A DNA stretch of 64,000 nt from Corylus avellana (taxonomy: Eukaryota; Streptophyta; Magnoliopsida; Fagales; Betulaceae): assembly GCF_901000735.1 (NCBI RefSeq), contig NC_081544.1:27894095-27958094 (forward strand). The letters are read 5' to 3'. Below are positions 1 through 19,226 of this stretch, piece after piece. Each line of letters begins with the position of its first letter. The first letter of the stretch is position 1. Position numbers and translations under genes: made by a program. The notes under the pieces were generated by a model. That model was not told where the DNA came from. It did not search any database and worked only from the letters and a program-made list of their open reading frames with translations.

Positions 1-890
1 TCTTGGGCAGCCATGACCCAAAAGAGTCTCGTGGGCCAAGCTAATACCACCATAATCATTTATAATTGTTCTGACAGAACAATGACATTTCACAAATGGG
101 CATCACCCGATCACCGTATCAGTTTAATTTAATTAATCAAATTTGTTGTTATTATAATCCAATTCTGCCTGCTCCAAAAATAAGCTTCAAAACAAAATAA
201 AACATTATATTATTCTATTTTCTTTTCTTTTAAAGTAATGTTATTATTTACACACATTTATCATATTCATGTTACATCGACTGATATGACATGTTTTAGG
301 TGGTTGACATGAGAAGCTATTTAAAACACGTTTGAAGAGTATTATTACTCTTTATTGTATTCCCACCTCCTATATCAATATCCTCTAGAAGTTTCTGAAC
401 AATGCTAATCTCTACACTTATTTTAATCAAGTTGATGTGATTTGTTTTAAGTAATTTCTCATCCCAGCTATTGACTAAAAAAAAATGCCACTTAAAACAC
501 TTCACATCCGTCGATGTAAAGTAAATGTGATAAATGAATATGAAGAATAACATTACTCAATATTTTAGGTAGCATATAGATTTCTTCTCATTATTTTTAA
601 ATTAAGTTATTAAATTTTTGTTATATTAATATTAATTCAGAAAAATATGGTAAATATTGAGGACATAAAATGTTGAGTTAATAAAAATGATAAGTGTAGA
701 TATGATAAAATTTTATTTATTTAATTTAAAAAAATGATGGAAACTCCATTAGAAAAAAAAAATTATCATACAAGAAAAAAAATATATAGTTTTTTTTTTT
801 TAACATGTCGAAAAAAAATATATAGTTGAGAGAGAAAAAAAAATTAAAAATAAAAAAATTATAAGTTAGTTAGCAGTTAGCCCTCCATTG
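1..890. other. Gene-free AT-rich flank
   Basis: No coding region is recognised here on either strand. The sequence is AT-rich with many A and T runs (for example near 770-860). The only open frames are short and have no recognisable composition. It is probably upstream intergenic DNA of the kinase gene that starts at 1859. Confidence 0.6.
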
Positions 891-1858
891 TTCCCTAGAA
901 TTCATGCCGCGTTATTTTAAGCAAAATGTTGCTGTCTGACGCCCCCGTTTGAACTCCGACCCTTATGCAACGGCCTCTCTCTCCCTCTCTTTCTCTCTCT
1001 CTCTCTCTCTCAACACACACCCCACAAACAAAACCCAAATCCAAACTCCATGTTCCTCTTTTGCTTCCAAAAAGTTGAATTTTTGACCACTGTAACAACC
1101 TTTGGAGCCTAATTCCATGCACAGACAAACATTGTCTCAAACAGGCTGCAGGTACCTTTCTCACCATTCCCTCTCTTCAATGTCTTATTCTATTTTATCA
1201 ATCTGGCTACATTTTATTTATATGAAAATAACATTTTGACGTTCTTTTTAGTTTTAGTTTTTTAGTTTTTCCTTGGTGTGTGTGTGTGTGTGTTTTCGTT
1301 GCTATATTTATGAATCTATGATGTTGCATTTTTGGGTTCCCTGTGGTTATTTCAAATTTTGATACATTGATCATCGATGTTATGCATATTCTTGCACAGT
1401 TGAATCTGTAAGTTCCTTTGTGGAATTAAGGCAAAAACCCATGTGATGGGTTGATTGTACGAGAAGCATGTGACCTTGGGCTTGGGGGCCATGAATTTTT
1501 CTTCAAATGTATATATAATGGAGTGAATATACATTGGGGACTCTTTGAATTACCTGGTGTCGAATGTTTAAAGCTATAGGAAGATCCCTTGAATGTGGAT
1601 CTAATGTTGAAGATTGAGAGATGATGTATGTGACCCTTTAAAGAAATTGTACAATGCCTGACAATTTTGCCATTCTTAGGGCAAAATAAGTTGCTATTAT
1701 GAAATTAAGCCTTTGAAGCTTATTTTATGATATTTGAGCAAGTCAATTGGTTGAGTTTGTACATCTTAACAGAATTGTGTGGGCATCATTGTAGAAACTT
1801 GTAGAGGCATAGAGGAAGCAGAGTATGTTCATATGAAGCTACAGAACAAATTGAGACA
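891..1858 (+). promoter_or_regulatory. Putative promoter and 5' leader with leader intron
   Basis: A pyrimidine (CT) microsatellite runs from about 975 to 1011, as is common in plant 5' leaders. A good donor follows CTGCAG at 1151/1152 and a plausible acceptor ends at 1794, which would give a leader intron of about 640 bp before the kinase ATG at 1859. This is inference from splice-site shape only. Full-length cDNA would settle the transcription start and the intron. Confidence 0.35.
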
Positions 1859-9774
<7,916 letters not shown>

Positions 9775-9924
9775 ACCCAACATCCTCATGTAAGTCACAC
9801 TTATATAACCCAAAAAGAAACAATTAATAAGTTCTTTTTTTCATGCATCGAGTCTGAAAAGTAGAGCTTCATACAAGCCACTGATGTAGGGATTCAACCT
9901 GTAGATTAAAAGCACAGATGAGAT

Positions 9925-9961
<37 letters not shown>

Positions 9962-12374
9962 CTTTGTACTTCTCTACTTGTCTATTTTGTTGAGTTTGAA
10001 AAACTGAAACATTTTGTACACGATAAAAATATGATTTAGAAATGCCAGAGTGCTTTAATTTGTAAAGTTCTTACAGAAAATTATGGGACTGCATGCCTTT
10101 TTTATCGAGCTTTTTTGAGTCCAGAAGCACGCAAATAAGAGCCTAAATTTACTGGACTGCACAATTTAGAGTACCCCATACATCTCCAACCTAGAAAACC
10201 AGCTTAGGTGCTCTTAAGGCTGTCTAAGCACAAAGTTGATAACCTTGCCTTCAACAGTTATTATTTAGGAAACAGAAGTGCAAAGGATTAAAGCATTAAT
10301 TAAATAATTAAATTTACTATTTTTTATAAATATAAACTTTTTTTATAAGTGGTAGTTTAACATAATATTATAGCCTCCTGGGCATGATGATAAACTGCTT
10401 AGCCCGTCAGGGGTGAAATTAAAGCTTCTGGATTACCTGGTAACTGGTTCTGGCGGGTGGAGTCAGTTACCCGTAGGAGTTTGATTAACGGTGAGAATTG
10501 TTATACAGTATGCGTTTGCAATGTGCAATTAATCTGAGTAAAGTTCTCCTACGTACGTTATAATTAAAAAAACATAATATTATAGTAGAAGTCTTGAATT
10601 CTATTAATGAGCAACACATTTGCAGAAACATTTCAGGCTGAAGCGTCAAGCAAATTCGAACCCTAACGTTATAGTTTACTTTCCATTTCAATTAAACATT
10701 CGCCACTGAACACACGCATTTTAGACGAATATGACGTAGTCGAAATGGTCAAGTTCCAATACTTTCCCTATTATTCTAAAGTGATGTCACTGATGTTGTA
10801 CTGAACCTGCACAAAATGATCCACCATATTGTAGTGCTTGCTTTGTGGCTGAATTTGGATCGAAGAACTTGGAGCTGTTTCAGCATTTCACATCTTGAGG
10901 TTGAATTTTCAAAGATAGCTTGGTTGACACTTGACATGAAGGTATATTTTATGCAGTAGTGGGAAAGAAAAATGAAGATAAGAGTAAACAAAAGAAAAGA
11001 TGGGGCCTTTTACCCCTTTTGCCTATTGTGTGCTTCAGGTTGTTGAAGCACCTTTGATTGTCCCCCCTGAAAAAAGTGTCGGAAAGAAAAAAAATAAAAT
11101 AAAGTAAAAAAGTAAAAAGATAAAGAAGCTGCTCAGTGGAAACTCTCTTCGATCTTAGAAATGCTTACACCACCCTAGAACATACTTTCTTCTTTTTATG
11201 TGTTTTTTTTTTTTAATAATGTTGTATGCCGCATTTTTTTTTTCTACAATTATCCCATGATGCTGATATCACCGTCTCATTCAATAGATTATGACAGTCT
11301 AATTCAATACCATGATGTTGAAATAAAATAATAGTGCATTATAAATATATTATTACATAATTTTAAAATAATCTAACATTATGTATAATGTTAAATATAA
11401 TAAAATAAAACTTCGACAATAAAAAGATTCTTTCTTATTTCACTCGAAGATCTTGTTCCCCTTTACCGTACAATGGTCAACACTTATGGAGGGATCGATG
11501 ATAATGATCTCCGGCGACAATAGGCCGGAATTAAGTTCTCCATGTTGGGTACGTCAGACCCAACACGAAATAGACATTCCCAAACCATTTTCAAGTGCTA
11601 AAGATAATGATAAATTTAAATAATAATAATAACAATAATAGTTGCTTCAAGAATTATTGGATGGCTTTAAGAATTATTGTATTTCTTCTATTAAGTCGTA
11701 CTCGAGGTATGCATGATGCATCAAATCACAAAGTCAAACCCACCCATGTCTAATCAAATGCTTTCTCCATTATGATAATTAGACCCCTTTTTTGTGTTAA
11801 CTTTTGGAATTGTGCACAATAATTCTTATTTCCACGGTATATTTAAAAATAATAATAATAATAATAATGAATCAGATCGCAACGGTGTCGGGTTTTTCTT
11901 TTTCTAAAAAAAATAAAAAATTAAAGTACATTAAAAAATAACAACAACAAAAGCAAACAAAGCTAAGAAGGATGGATTCAACCCAATAAATCAAGCTAAA
12001 AAGTTAAATCTTATGTTACAATAATCCAACTTTAGTGATATTTTAGCTCACTCAAAACTCAAAAGAAGCCGTGGTCCTTAAAGTAGTGACTGTGATACTT
12101 TGAAAAGTCTAATCTTTTTTTTTTTTTTTTTTTCGGGTGATAAAGTTTGGTGGGAGGAAAAGTAGGAAGGATTAGGTTGCCACAATTGGCTCATAAATAA
12201 GATAAAAAGGATGAAAGAACAAAGTGACAGCATTTGTCACATCTATATTGTCAACTTTCAGCTTCCAGTCCAATCCCTAGCTAGGCGTGGCTTCTATATA
12301 TGCCTAGTAATGGGTGTCTGTTAAATCTTTTTTCTAGATACGGTAGGTCACGTGGATTAATGTAAAAATAAATA
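9775..12374. other. Kinase 3' flank and gene-free DNA
   Basis: The first 250 bp are probably the 3' UTR of the kinase and end near a (TA)n microsatellite at about 9930-9958. Beyond that no coding region is recognised. The DNA is AT-rich with short ATA and AAT repeats. A block at about 10372-10490 is GC-richer and might be an old dispersed repeat, but no termini could be found. Confidence 0.5.
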
Positions 12375-12545
12375 AAATAAAATGTTTGATATGAAAAAAA
12401 TGAAAATAATAATAATAATAATTTGTTTTGTAATAATTTTTTTATTTAAATAATAATAAAAAGTAAATAATTTGATATAAAAAATAAAAAAATATAAATA
12501 TTTTGGTGTTAATTTTTTAAAAAACGATGAAGTGAATAGTATTGA
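12375..12545. repeat. Diverged relic of the MITE at 18.7-19.0 kb
   Basis: This AT-rich block follows the interior of the element at 18733-18993 step by step: a TTTGTTTTGTA(G)TAAT stretch, a long T run, TTTAAATAATAATAAAAAG, TTTGATATA and ATATTTTGGTGTTAATTTTT. It lacks clear inverted ends here, so it looks like a decayed or truncated copy. Confidence 0.5.
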
Positions 12546-12751
12546 AAAGGAGTGGGTTTCTGTGGGTTATAATTCAAAATTATAGAAAGTTATTTTAGTT
12601 GACCTTCTAACAAAAATTAGCAAAATAAAAAATAAAAAGAATTTCATTCGGCTAGTCATTTTGACAAAGGAAATAAATAGCAAGCTCAACCATGCATAAA
12701 AGAAATAAAATAAAAATATAAAATAATGATTCTCTCCTCAAATAAAAACTT

Positions 12752-13283
12752 GAGTTAAATACTAAATTAGTTTATGAGTTTTCATTACTTTATTTTTCTC
12801 TCATAGGGTTTCATTTTTATCACATGAAGTTCTTGTGGTTTTGATAATAAACTAAGTTAGTCCTCCGTCAATTGACCATTAGTTGACTTAACAGAATTCC
12901 ACATGGACCAATCAAATGTTGACACGTGACACTTACTTAATTTTTTTTTTTAATTAAAAAAAAAAAAAAAATTGGCCACCCCCATCTGGCCGAATGAAGG
13001 TGGCCGGAGCCTAGGGGGTGGCCACAACCACCCCCAATGGTGGTTGAGCCACCCCCAATTTTTTTTTTTTTTTTAAAAAAAAAATAAATAAATTAAGTAG
13101 GTGCCACATGTCAATATTTGATTGGTCCACGTGAAATTCCGTTAAGTCAACTAACGGTCAACTGACGGAGGACTAACTTGGTCTATTATCAAAACCACAG
13201 GAATCTCTTGTGATAAAAATGAAACCCTAGGAAGAAAAAAAATAAAGTAATGAAACCCTAAGGACTAATTTAGTATTTAACCC
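12752..13283. mobile_element. Fold-back Mutator-type MITE with 9-bp target duplication
   Basis: The element is a 532-bp near-palindrome. The left end starts GAGTTAAATACTAAATTAG and the right end finishes with its inverse, CTAATTTAGTATTTAACCC. The inverted arms extend about 200 bp and both carry the blocks CTCCGTCAA and GGTCCACGTG. The core is a GGTGGCC/GGCCACC-rich region flanked by poly(T) and poly(A). Flanks are TAAAAACTT (12743-12751) and TAAAAACTC (13284-13292), eight of nine bases identical. A 9-bp duplication with long terminal inverted repeats is typical of non-autonomous Mutator-like elements. There is no transposase frame. Confidence 0.85.
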
Positions 13284-13413
13284 TAAAAACTCACCCATCA
13301 TCTTCTCTCTTCGCTTCTTTAAAGCATTTTTGGTTGTACAGCATTCTGGGAGGTCTGTGTCATTCAAATTTTAGGATTGATATTAAACTTTTATCGAAAG
13401 GGTGACGCTAAAA

Positions 13414-13505
13414 GGTAGCTCAATCGATTGAGATCATGCTTAATAAAGTATAGATCACTGTTTCGAATCTCTCTCCCCTATCTTGTGCGGACATGTTAAA
13501 AAGTA
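13414..13505 (+). mobile_element. tRNA-derived SINE, copy 1
   Basis: The A-box-like GGTAGCTCAATCGATTGAG is followed about 30 bp later by a B-box-like GTTTCGAATCT, then a CT-rich body and the 3' motif TTGTGCGGACATGT. The same order and 3' motif recur at 19.5 kb and, more diverged, at 21.1 kb. The poly(A) tail is short, and no target duplication was identified for this copy. Confidence 0.7.
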
Positions 13506-14879
13506 GTTGATTTTGTTTGTATTTGGTCATATATAGTGTTTGTGTGCCTGCTTGAAGCAATTTTTACTGCAAATGAATTAACTCATCATGTGATTTATTT
13601 TTAAATGACATTCATTCCTCTAATAAGATATTTACTTATTACTTCTGATTTATTACCATGACGGTTAGAAAAGATACATTTTTTTAAATATGACTGTTGA
13701 GAATAAACAATGAATGGAACATGATTTTTTTCGGTTTAAATAAATGAAAAAATATTGAGTTTGTTATAATAAAATACTATTTTTATTTTTTCACTTTTTT
13801 GTTAAAATCTTAATTATGATAACAATTTAATGAAAAGCCATAATATTTGGAAAATAAATATTATCGGTTTAGTGAAAGACAAGGATGTGACTCTCACATT
13901 TCTCTTTTGACCAACGAATTGTTCAACTCCAAACTTAATTTGCTGCCATTTTCCATCAATCCATCCAACTGTCTCCTGTGTGACATTTAGCAAAAGCGTG
14001 CACAGATGAAAAAAAAAGTAGTTGCAAGAAACATTATTGGCTCATCCTATCCTTAATGTTGCGCATTATAAAAGCATAGCACTATTCCCTATCTTCTGCC
14101 CCCAAAAATTAAACGATGCGATAGAAATTGTTAATGGTTTGCGCCAAAAAGGATCTAATTAGAGTCCGTACAGATAATTGATCGAAAATATCTAAGTTAA
14201 TCTAAATAGTCTGTAATTATGGTCCATATGGCATGTTCTAAGAGAGGCTAACAAAGCAGTTCACCGTTTTGCAAAAGCAGCTTTTCATCAATTTCTAGAA
14301 CAAGTTTAGATGGAAGATAACCCTATCTTTATCCAAAATATTGTATTTGCTAAGTAGGAGTTTACCGTAAATATTATTAATTCAACTGAACATGCATCTT
14401 GTATTCTTGTATATTTTCTTTATCTGTAATTATTTGTTTCCATCAATTTCATCTATTTTACACAATAAATAAGTAACCCACAAATGTTCACCCGAAAAAA
14501 TAAAAATAAAAAATAAAAAATAAAAAATTGCTTGTGCATTGTGACGGGACTGTTAAGCATATATATTGGTAAGGGAGTGGCCAGACAACTCCTCTTAAGA
14601 GATTTGATTCATTCCTGGCCTTTGTTAAAACTTGAGAACAGGATCTCACTATTTTGGGTAGCTATATTTTATTTATTTCGTTACATCGATCTAATTGCAT
14701 ATGGTTCTTAAATAAGTGAAGCTAGCTCGAACTGTCTGGTACTTACTTGAACAAGTGAGGCATGTCCATGCTCTAACTTGCACCTGATCAAGCGAGATTT
14801 TAAGTTAAAATTGTTTACAATTAAAACATTCAGTGGCCTATTTGATCAAACGAGGTTTAAGTTTGTTCGATCAAACTTT
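13506..14879. other. Gene-free intergenic DNA
   Basis: No coding frame or recognisable element was found. The stretch is AT-rich with an (AAAAT)n tract near 14498-14526. Confidence 0.5.
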
Positions 14880-15140
14880 TTTTTGATGTCGGGGAACCTC
14901 TCAAAGGCAGGGCCCTTCAATTCGAACCCATCCCTGCAGAGTAAACTCCGGTCCCATGCACCACACCCTCGAAAGTTTTCCTACATGAAACTGGTTAAAT
15001 CACTGGCTTTTCACCAAGGGGTGTGGCTCCAAAGGATTGTTTGCACCTATGAGGTGTTGAACCTTGGATTTTGAAGGGGATGATACATCAAGACCAAGGC
15101 CTCCACCACTTGGTCTAATGAAGTACGACCAAGCCTTCAA
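14880..15140. repeat. Dispersed GC-richer repeat, class uncertain
   Basis: This block is clearly richer in GC than its surroundings. It contains GTCGGGGAACCTCTCAAAGG, CCATGCACCACACCCTCG and GTGTTGAACCTTGGATT, phrases that look like a common plant dispersed retroposon. The last resembles a Pol III B box. Termini and duplications could not be fixed. The open frame 14778-15074 across it has no recognisable product. Confidence 0.35.
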
Positions 15141-15278
15141 CCTAGGCTCTCGAGTGTAAGTATGGAATCTCTCTGCAACACTTCATTCGAACGAGCTACG
15201 ACAGACCCTTTGTCTGAACGTCTCAATTTTTAGTACTAGGACTTGATATGAGCTTGTCACATATTAATCAATATTCTT

Positions 15279-15279
<1 letters not shown>

Positions 15280-15321
<42 letters not shown>
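15280..15321. repeat. Compound (TA)n(GA)n microsatellite
   Basis: About 20 bp of TA dinucleotides run directly into about 24 bp of GA dinucleotides. It is a simple sequence repeat likely to be length-polymorphic. Confidence 0.9.
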
Positions 15322-15807
15322 CTATCAAGTCCCAGAAACATTGCTAGAACGTAACATTTGGATTTGTATAACTTTTTCCTTGTACTTACCAAAAAATAAT
15401 AATTTTCTTGTGACGATTTGATTTATTATTAGAGAAATGCTACATTTATTAATTTTTTTTTCTAAAAAATTGATTTTCAAGTGATGTGTTACGATGAAAC
15501 TTAATACATTTTCTCTAAATAATAGATCACACCTCAGAAGTAATGGTAGCACATTACTTTTTTTTTTTTTAAAAAAAAAAGTATTAATAATAGCTTTTCT
15601 CGCTTTGAAAAGTACCTTATATATATACAGAATTTGTGGTTATCCATATATATTTTGTCCCCAGAAGATATTCGCTGGCCCTACCATTAATTTACTGTGG
15701 GAAGAGAGAAGAAGAATGCATGCATACGTTTTACAGCCTGACAAATAGCTAGGCACGATCGATGAAACGAAGAGCCAGCTAATAAGTGTCCCTCCCTTCT
15801 ATACACA

Positions 15808-15887
15808 CTTGAAAGAAACTAATAAGTTTTACAGCCCGACAAATTATTGAAAGAAACTAATAAGTTTTACAGCCCGACAAATTATAG
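15808..15887. repeat. Short tandem duplication, 39-bp unit
   Basis: Two adjacent near-identical units contain TTGAAAGAAACTAATAAG followed by TTTTACAGCCCGACAAATTA. An older, diverged version of the same words surrounds them: TTTTACAGCCTGACAAATAG near 15729, and GGCACGATCGATGA near 15751 against GGCACCATCGATGA near 15889. This suggests nested duplication events. Confidence 0.8.
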
Positions 15888-16642
15888 GCACCATCGATGA
15901 GACAAATTAAGAGCTGTTAAGTGTCTGTACCACCCCAGTTGAAAGAAAGTATTGGCCATGGGGAATTGATTTGGGCAGGATAAGTTGGTCAAACTATACA
16001 ATGATAACATCGAGTATTTGTGCAGTCACAACTGACGCTATAAAATAATTGAATTGGGAGTGAAACAGATTAATGTCCGAGACGTGTGCTTCCATGTCTG
16101 ATCATTAGTTGACGACTTGTAGCTTAGTAACTTTGCTGATACTGTAACACCACTAGTACGGTAGCTTAGAGAGACAATAAACTCAGGAAACGTGTTTCCT
16201 AATTATGTACAGTACTCTTTTTCCTCGTTTCCTTGTCTTGGTTCTGGTCAAAACCAAAGTTTCGCCCGACCAAATTAGTTACTAGAAAATCTTTACAATT
16301 ATTGTCGTTTACATTGCAAAAAAGAAAAACACAATTGAAACCTACAGCAGTTGGCTTCATATATATAAACATGTTCACACGGTTATTTGCTCCAAGAGGA
16401 CAAAGCTATATATACATCCCCTGCAATAAGGTCCATACTTATCTATGAAGCTATATATACATACATTACCATCCACTGCGTGGAGATGCAATAGAAATGA
16501 TCATTTTGTCCCTAGCGACAAGGAATATTGTTTTCAAATCACTTTGGACAAAACAAAAATTTCTTGGACACCAAGCTTCGAAATAGCAATACATATAATA
16601 TGTATAGAAAGAGTACTTTAAATAAAGTTACTTGCCAACTGC

Positions 16643-18475
16643 CTAGCTAGGCTGCGGTTCCTGCTGCTTCAAGTCTTCGGCACTAACAAATGTACCATGA
16701 AACCCATAAGGAACTCTAGCAGGCAGTCTCACTGTAGCCACTTGCTTCATGCTTGAAGCTTCCACTATCACCATCTCCGACCTCTCACTTTTCTCATCCC
16801 TCACAAACCCCACTATAAACCCTTCATCATCATCAACACTTGATCCGTTACGTATTTTATTTTTGGGCACGTAAAACGGCTCCCCCCCGAACCTTTTCGT
16901 CCCGTACAAATATTTGGTAACGCCGCCAGTACTCAAATCAACCTTCGCAATGCCACAACACTTGGGCCACGGCTCCGTTATTGCTGTGTACACGTATCGA
17001 GTCTTTTGCCCAAGAAGCTGCCTATTCACTTGCCCTGCTTCCAAGTTCATTCCCGGCACGATGACTCGGCGCGTGGACTTCCCGGTCCTCATGTTCAACC
17101 TAATTTCCGATAACTCGCTCCGTATCGGGACTTCGCTTTCGTTGAACACCGAGTCCGGCGGGCTCATGCACGACCCGATAATAACGATAGTCTCATCATC
17201 ATCATCTTCCTCCCAAGCATTCCATAAATGGAAGCAAAAGCAATTGGGCACGTCAATCCACTGAATTCTCGACTCGTCAACGTCGGCTTTCGGCAAAACT
17301 CCGAACCGGGAGGTCTTGCTCTTGTCGTAGATCACCGGAGACCCGCCCCGAATCATCTCGGATAACTTGAATACCACTTGGTGGTCCGGGAGTATCACAA
17401 AGTTGTGTGTTATGGCAAAGTCATGCACCATTGTCGGCCATTGAAGCGAGATATCCACGTCACGTGACTTTTTTCTGCACGTGTCGAACTTGAAGTATTT
17501 GAGGTAGGGTTTTTTCACCACGTTGTAGCTCAGTGCATGAAGCTCGCCGGTTATGGGGTCCACCTTGGGGTGGGCTATCATGGGACAGTCCAGCTGATTG
17601 TTGAAATTAAACCGTTCCACCGTTTCAAGATCACCATCACCGTTGATCTTCACATGGTACGGAAGGTCGTCCTCTGACATGGCTAACAATCGGCCGCTGA
17701 AATACACCAGCCCTGCGTTGGCCACGCCTGTGCCTCGTGAGCCCTCGATTAAACCGGCACCGGCTCGAGCGAAGAACAGCGCAAGCCGAGCCAGCCCCAA
17801 GTGGCCATGCAGCTCCCCAATCGACTTGGGAAACACAGGCCTTCCCATAGCGGCTTCTTGCACGAGCCGGCTCGTGCGCGTGTACCTACAGCTGTAGCTT
17901 GCCTGGTTCCCGGAGGATAAAGAAACCGCGTGTATCATACCGTCCCCATCGAACAAATGATGTCCGCCTGAGGGCGCGTACATGGGATTAGCCCCATTCC
18001 GCAAGTAAACGCCGTGAAGGCTTGCCGGTATCTCACCCACCACCTCAAGCCCATGCTGAACCGGGCACTCTTGAACCGGGGCGAAGTTACCGGATATCTG
18101 AACCGCCGGGTCGAGCGTTTTGGGCAGTTTATGGTTCTTTTCTTGCGGTAATATGAGTGAGGCCTCTATAAGGTCTAGAACCGAAGCTGCTAGCTTTTGC
18201 AGGGGATTTAAGTGAGGTGGGTACGTGAGTTTTTGTGGGGTGGATACTGGCTGATGTATGAGCAATGGTTTGCGTTCCGGCAGAAACGATGGCGGTGATG
18301 GCGGCGCTGGTGGTGTCTTTAGGGGGACTGTTCTCTTGGAAGGATTAAAGAGGATTTTGGATGTGAAAATTGGGGAGGGGGTTGGATTTTTTGGTGTTGT
18401 GGGTGTGTAAATTTCAGTGGGATTTTTGAGACTAGAGGTTGTTGGTAGGGCGGTGAACTGCAAAGAGCACTGCAT
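16643..18475 (-). CDS. NCED6: 9-cis-epoxycarotenoid dioxygenase (NCED6-like), chloroplastic
   Basis: This single uninterrupted 610-codon frame encodes a plastid carotenoid dioxygenase that cleaves 9-cis-violaxanthin or 9'-cis-neoxanthin to xanthoxin, the committed step of ABA synthesis. The four iron-binding histidines are H302 (IAHPK), H351 (VHDFAIT), H416 (FHLWNAW) and H593 (GFHGTF). The Ser/Thr/Pro-rich first 80 residues fit a transit peptide, followed by the amphipathic helix segment [15 protein letters not shown] seen in NCEDs. Lack of introns is typical of NCEDs. The start MQCSL and overall wording resemble Arabidopsis NCED6 more than NCED3, 5 or 9, so the symbol is an inference. NCED6 is reported as seed and endosperm expressed. 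The family call is near certain; the subtype is likely. Confidence 0.95.
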   Translation of the reverse strand: MQCSLQFTALPTTSSLKNPTEIYTPTTPKNPTPSPIFTSKILFNPSKRTVPLKTPPAPPSPPSFLPERKPLLIHQPVSTPQKLTYPPHLNPLQKLAASVLDLIEASLILPQEKNHKLPKTLDPAVQISGNFAPVQECPVQHGLEVVGEIPASLHGVYLRNGANPMYAPSGGHHLFDGDGMIHAVSLSSGNQASYSCRYTRTSRLVQEAAMGRPVFPKSIGELHGHLGLARLALFFARAGAGLIEGSRGTGVANAGLVYFSGRLLAMSEDDLPYHVKINGDGDLETVERFNFNNQLDCPMIAHPKVDPITGELHALSYNVVKKPYLKYFKFDTCRKKSRDVDISLQWPTMVHDFAITHNFVILPDHQVVFKLSEMIRGGSPVIYDKSKTSRFGVLPKADVDESRIQWIDVPNCFCFHLWNAWEEDDDDETIVIIGSCMSPPDSVFNESEVPIRSELSEIRLNMRTGKSTRRVIVPGMNLEAGQVNRQLLGQKTRYVYTAITEPWPKCCGIAKVDLSTGGVTKYLYGTKRFGGEPFYVPKNKIRNGSSVDDDEGFIVGFVRDEKSERSEMVIVEASSMKQVATVRLPARVPYGFHGTFVSAEDLKQQEPQPS

Positions 18476-18700
18476 GGCTGAAATACTTGAGAGGGAAGAG
18501 AGATTACTGCGTCTGGGTGTGAAGGGTGTCGAAGAAATGGAGTGGGATACTTTCGTGTTTTCTTGCGTTTATAAAAGAAGGAAAAGCGTTACCAACAATA
18601 AAATAAAGCAAGGAAAAGTAGTATTCGCCGCGGGCTGTTTGTATATATACGAGGGCTGTGTAAGGGAAACACGTGGACAGAGGCGGAACTACGTCGAGGT
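18476..18700 (-). promoter_or_regulatory. NCED proximal promoter with TATA boxes and G-box/ABRE
   Basis: Read on the minus strand, TATAAA lies at 18573-18568, 93 bp above the ATG, and a second TATATATA lies at about 18650-18641. An ABRE/G-box-type ACACGTGG (plus strand 18669-18676) lies about 195 bp above the ATG. This suits ABA feedback control, but function is inferred from motifs alone. Confidence 0.5.
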
Positions 18701-18732
18701 TTGGTAAGTTGATATGCTAGATGCCAAATAAG

Positions 18733-18993
18733 GCGTTTGGCAAATGGGATAGCCTAAACACTGTAGTTGATGTGAAAAAAAATAAGAATGTTTGGTATAA
18801 AAAAAAATGAAAAAAGTGGTATGAAAAAGTGAAAAATTTTTGTTTTGTAGTGATTTTTTTATTTGAATAATAATAAAAAGTGAATGATTTGATATTAAAA
18901 GTGAAAAAGTTAGAATGTTTTGATGTTGATTTTTTTGGAAAATAATGATGAACAGTGTTTGAGCCAACCCCATCCCTATTACCAAACAAAGCT
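18733..18993. mobile_element. Inverted-repeat MITE upstream of NCED
   Basis: The ends form an imperfect inverted repeat: GTTTGGCAAATGGGATAG with CTAAACACTGTA on the left, and AACAGTGTTTGAG with CCAACCCCATCCCTATTACC on the right. The interior is AT-rich with a GTGAAAAA theme. It ends about 260 bp upstream of the NCED start. A diverged relic lies at 12375-12545. No clean target duplication was found, so the superfamily is left open. Confidence 0.6.
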
Positions 18994-19226
18994 TGTCTTT
19001 GCATTAGTTAAATAGGCTGTTACTGACTTTGTATTTTGGTAGTATTTTTCTTTTTTTATTAGAATCAAGAATGAGAAAAATATTCTCTTGTAATCCCTTT
19101 GTCCTTTTTCAATTAGAGAATGTATATAGATATTTCAACCCTATGCTATTGAATTTATTAGAAGAAAAGATTTGCAATTACATGATACGTGTTTTATATT
19201 AGAATAATATATATTATATTTAATTT

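Noticed and set aside
895..1167. 90-codon minus-strand open frame
   Set aside because: It is created by the CT/GA microsatellite (Glu-Arg repeats) in the probable kinase leader and has no homology I recognise.
10372..10500. Possible SINE with GGTAACTGGTTCTGGCGGGT
   Set aside because: Composition differs from the flanks, but no B box, tail or target duplication could be found.
13414..13480. Possible tRNA gene
   Set aside because: Pol III A and B boxes are present, but the body cannot form a full cloverleaf, and a 3' motif shared with two other copies marks it as a SINE.
16914..17897. Plus-strand frames opposite the NCED gene
   Set aside because: Shadows of the high-GC NCED coding sequence, whose minus-strand frame contains all catalytic residues.
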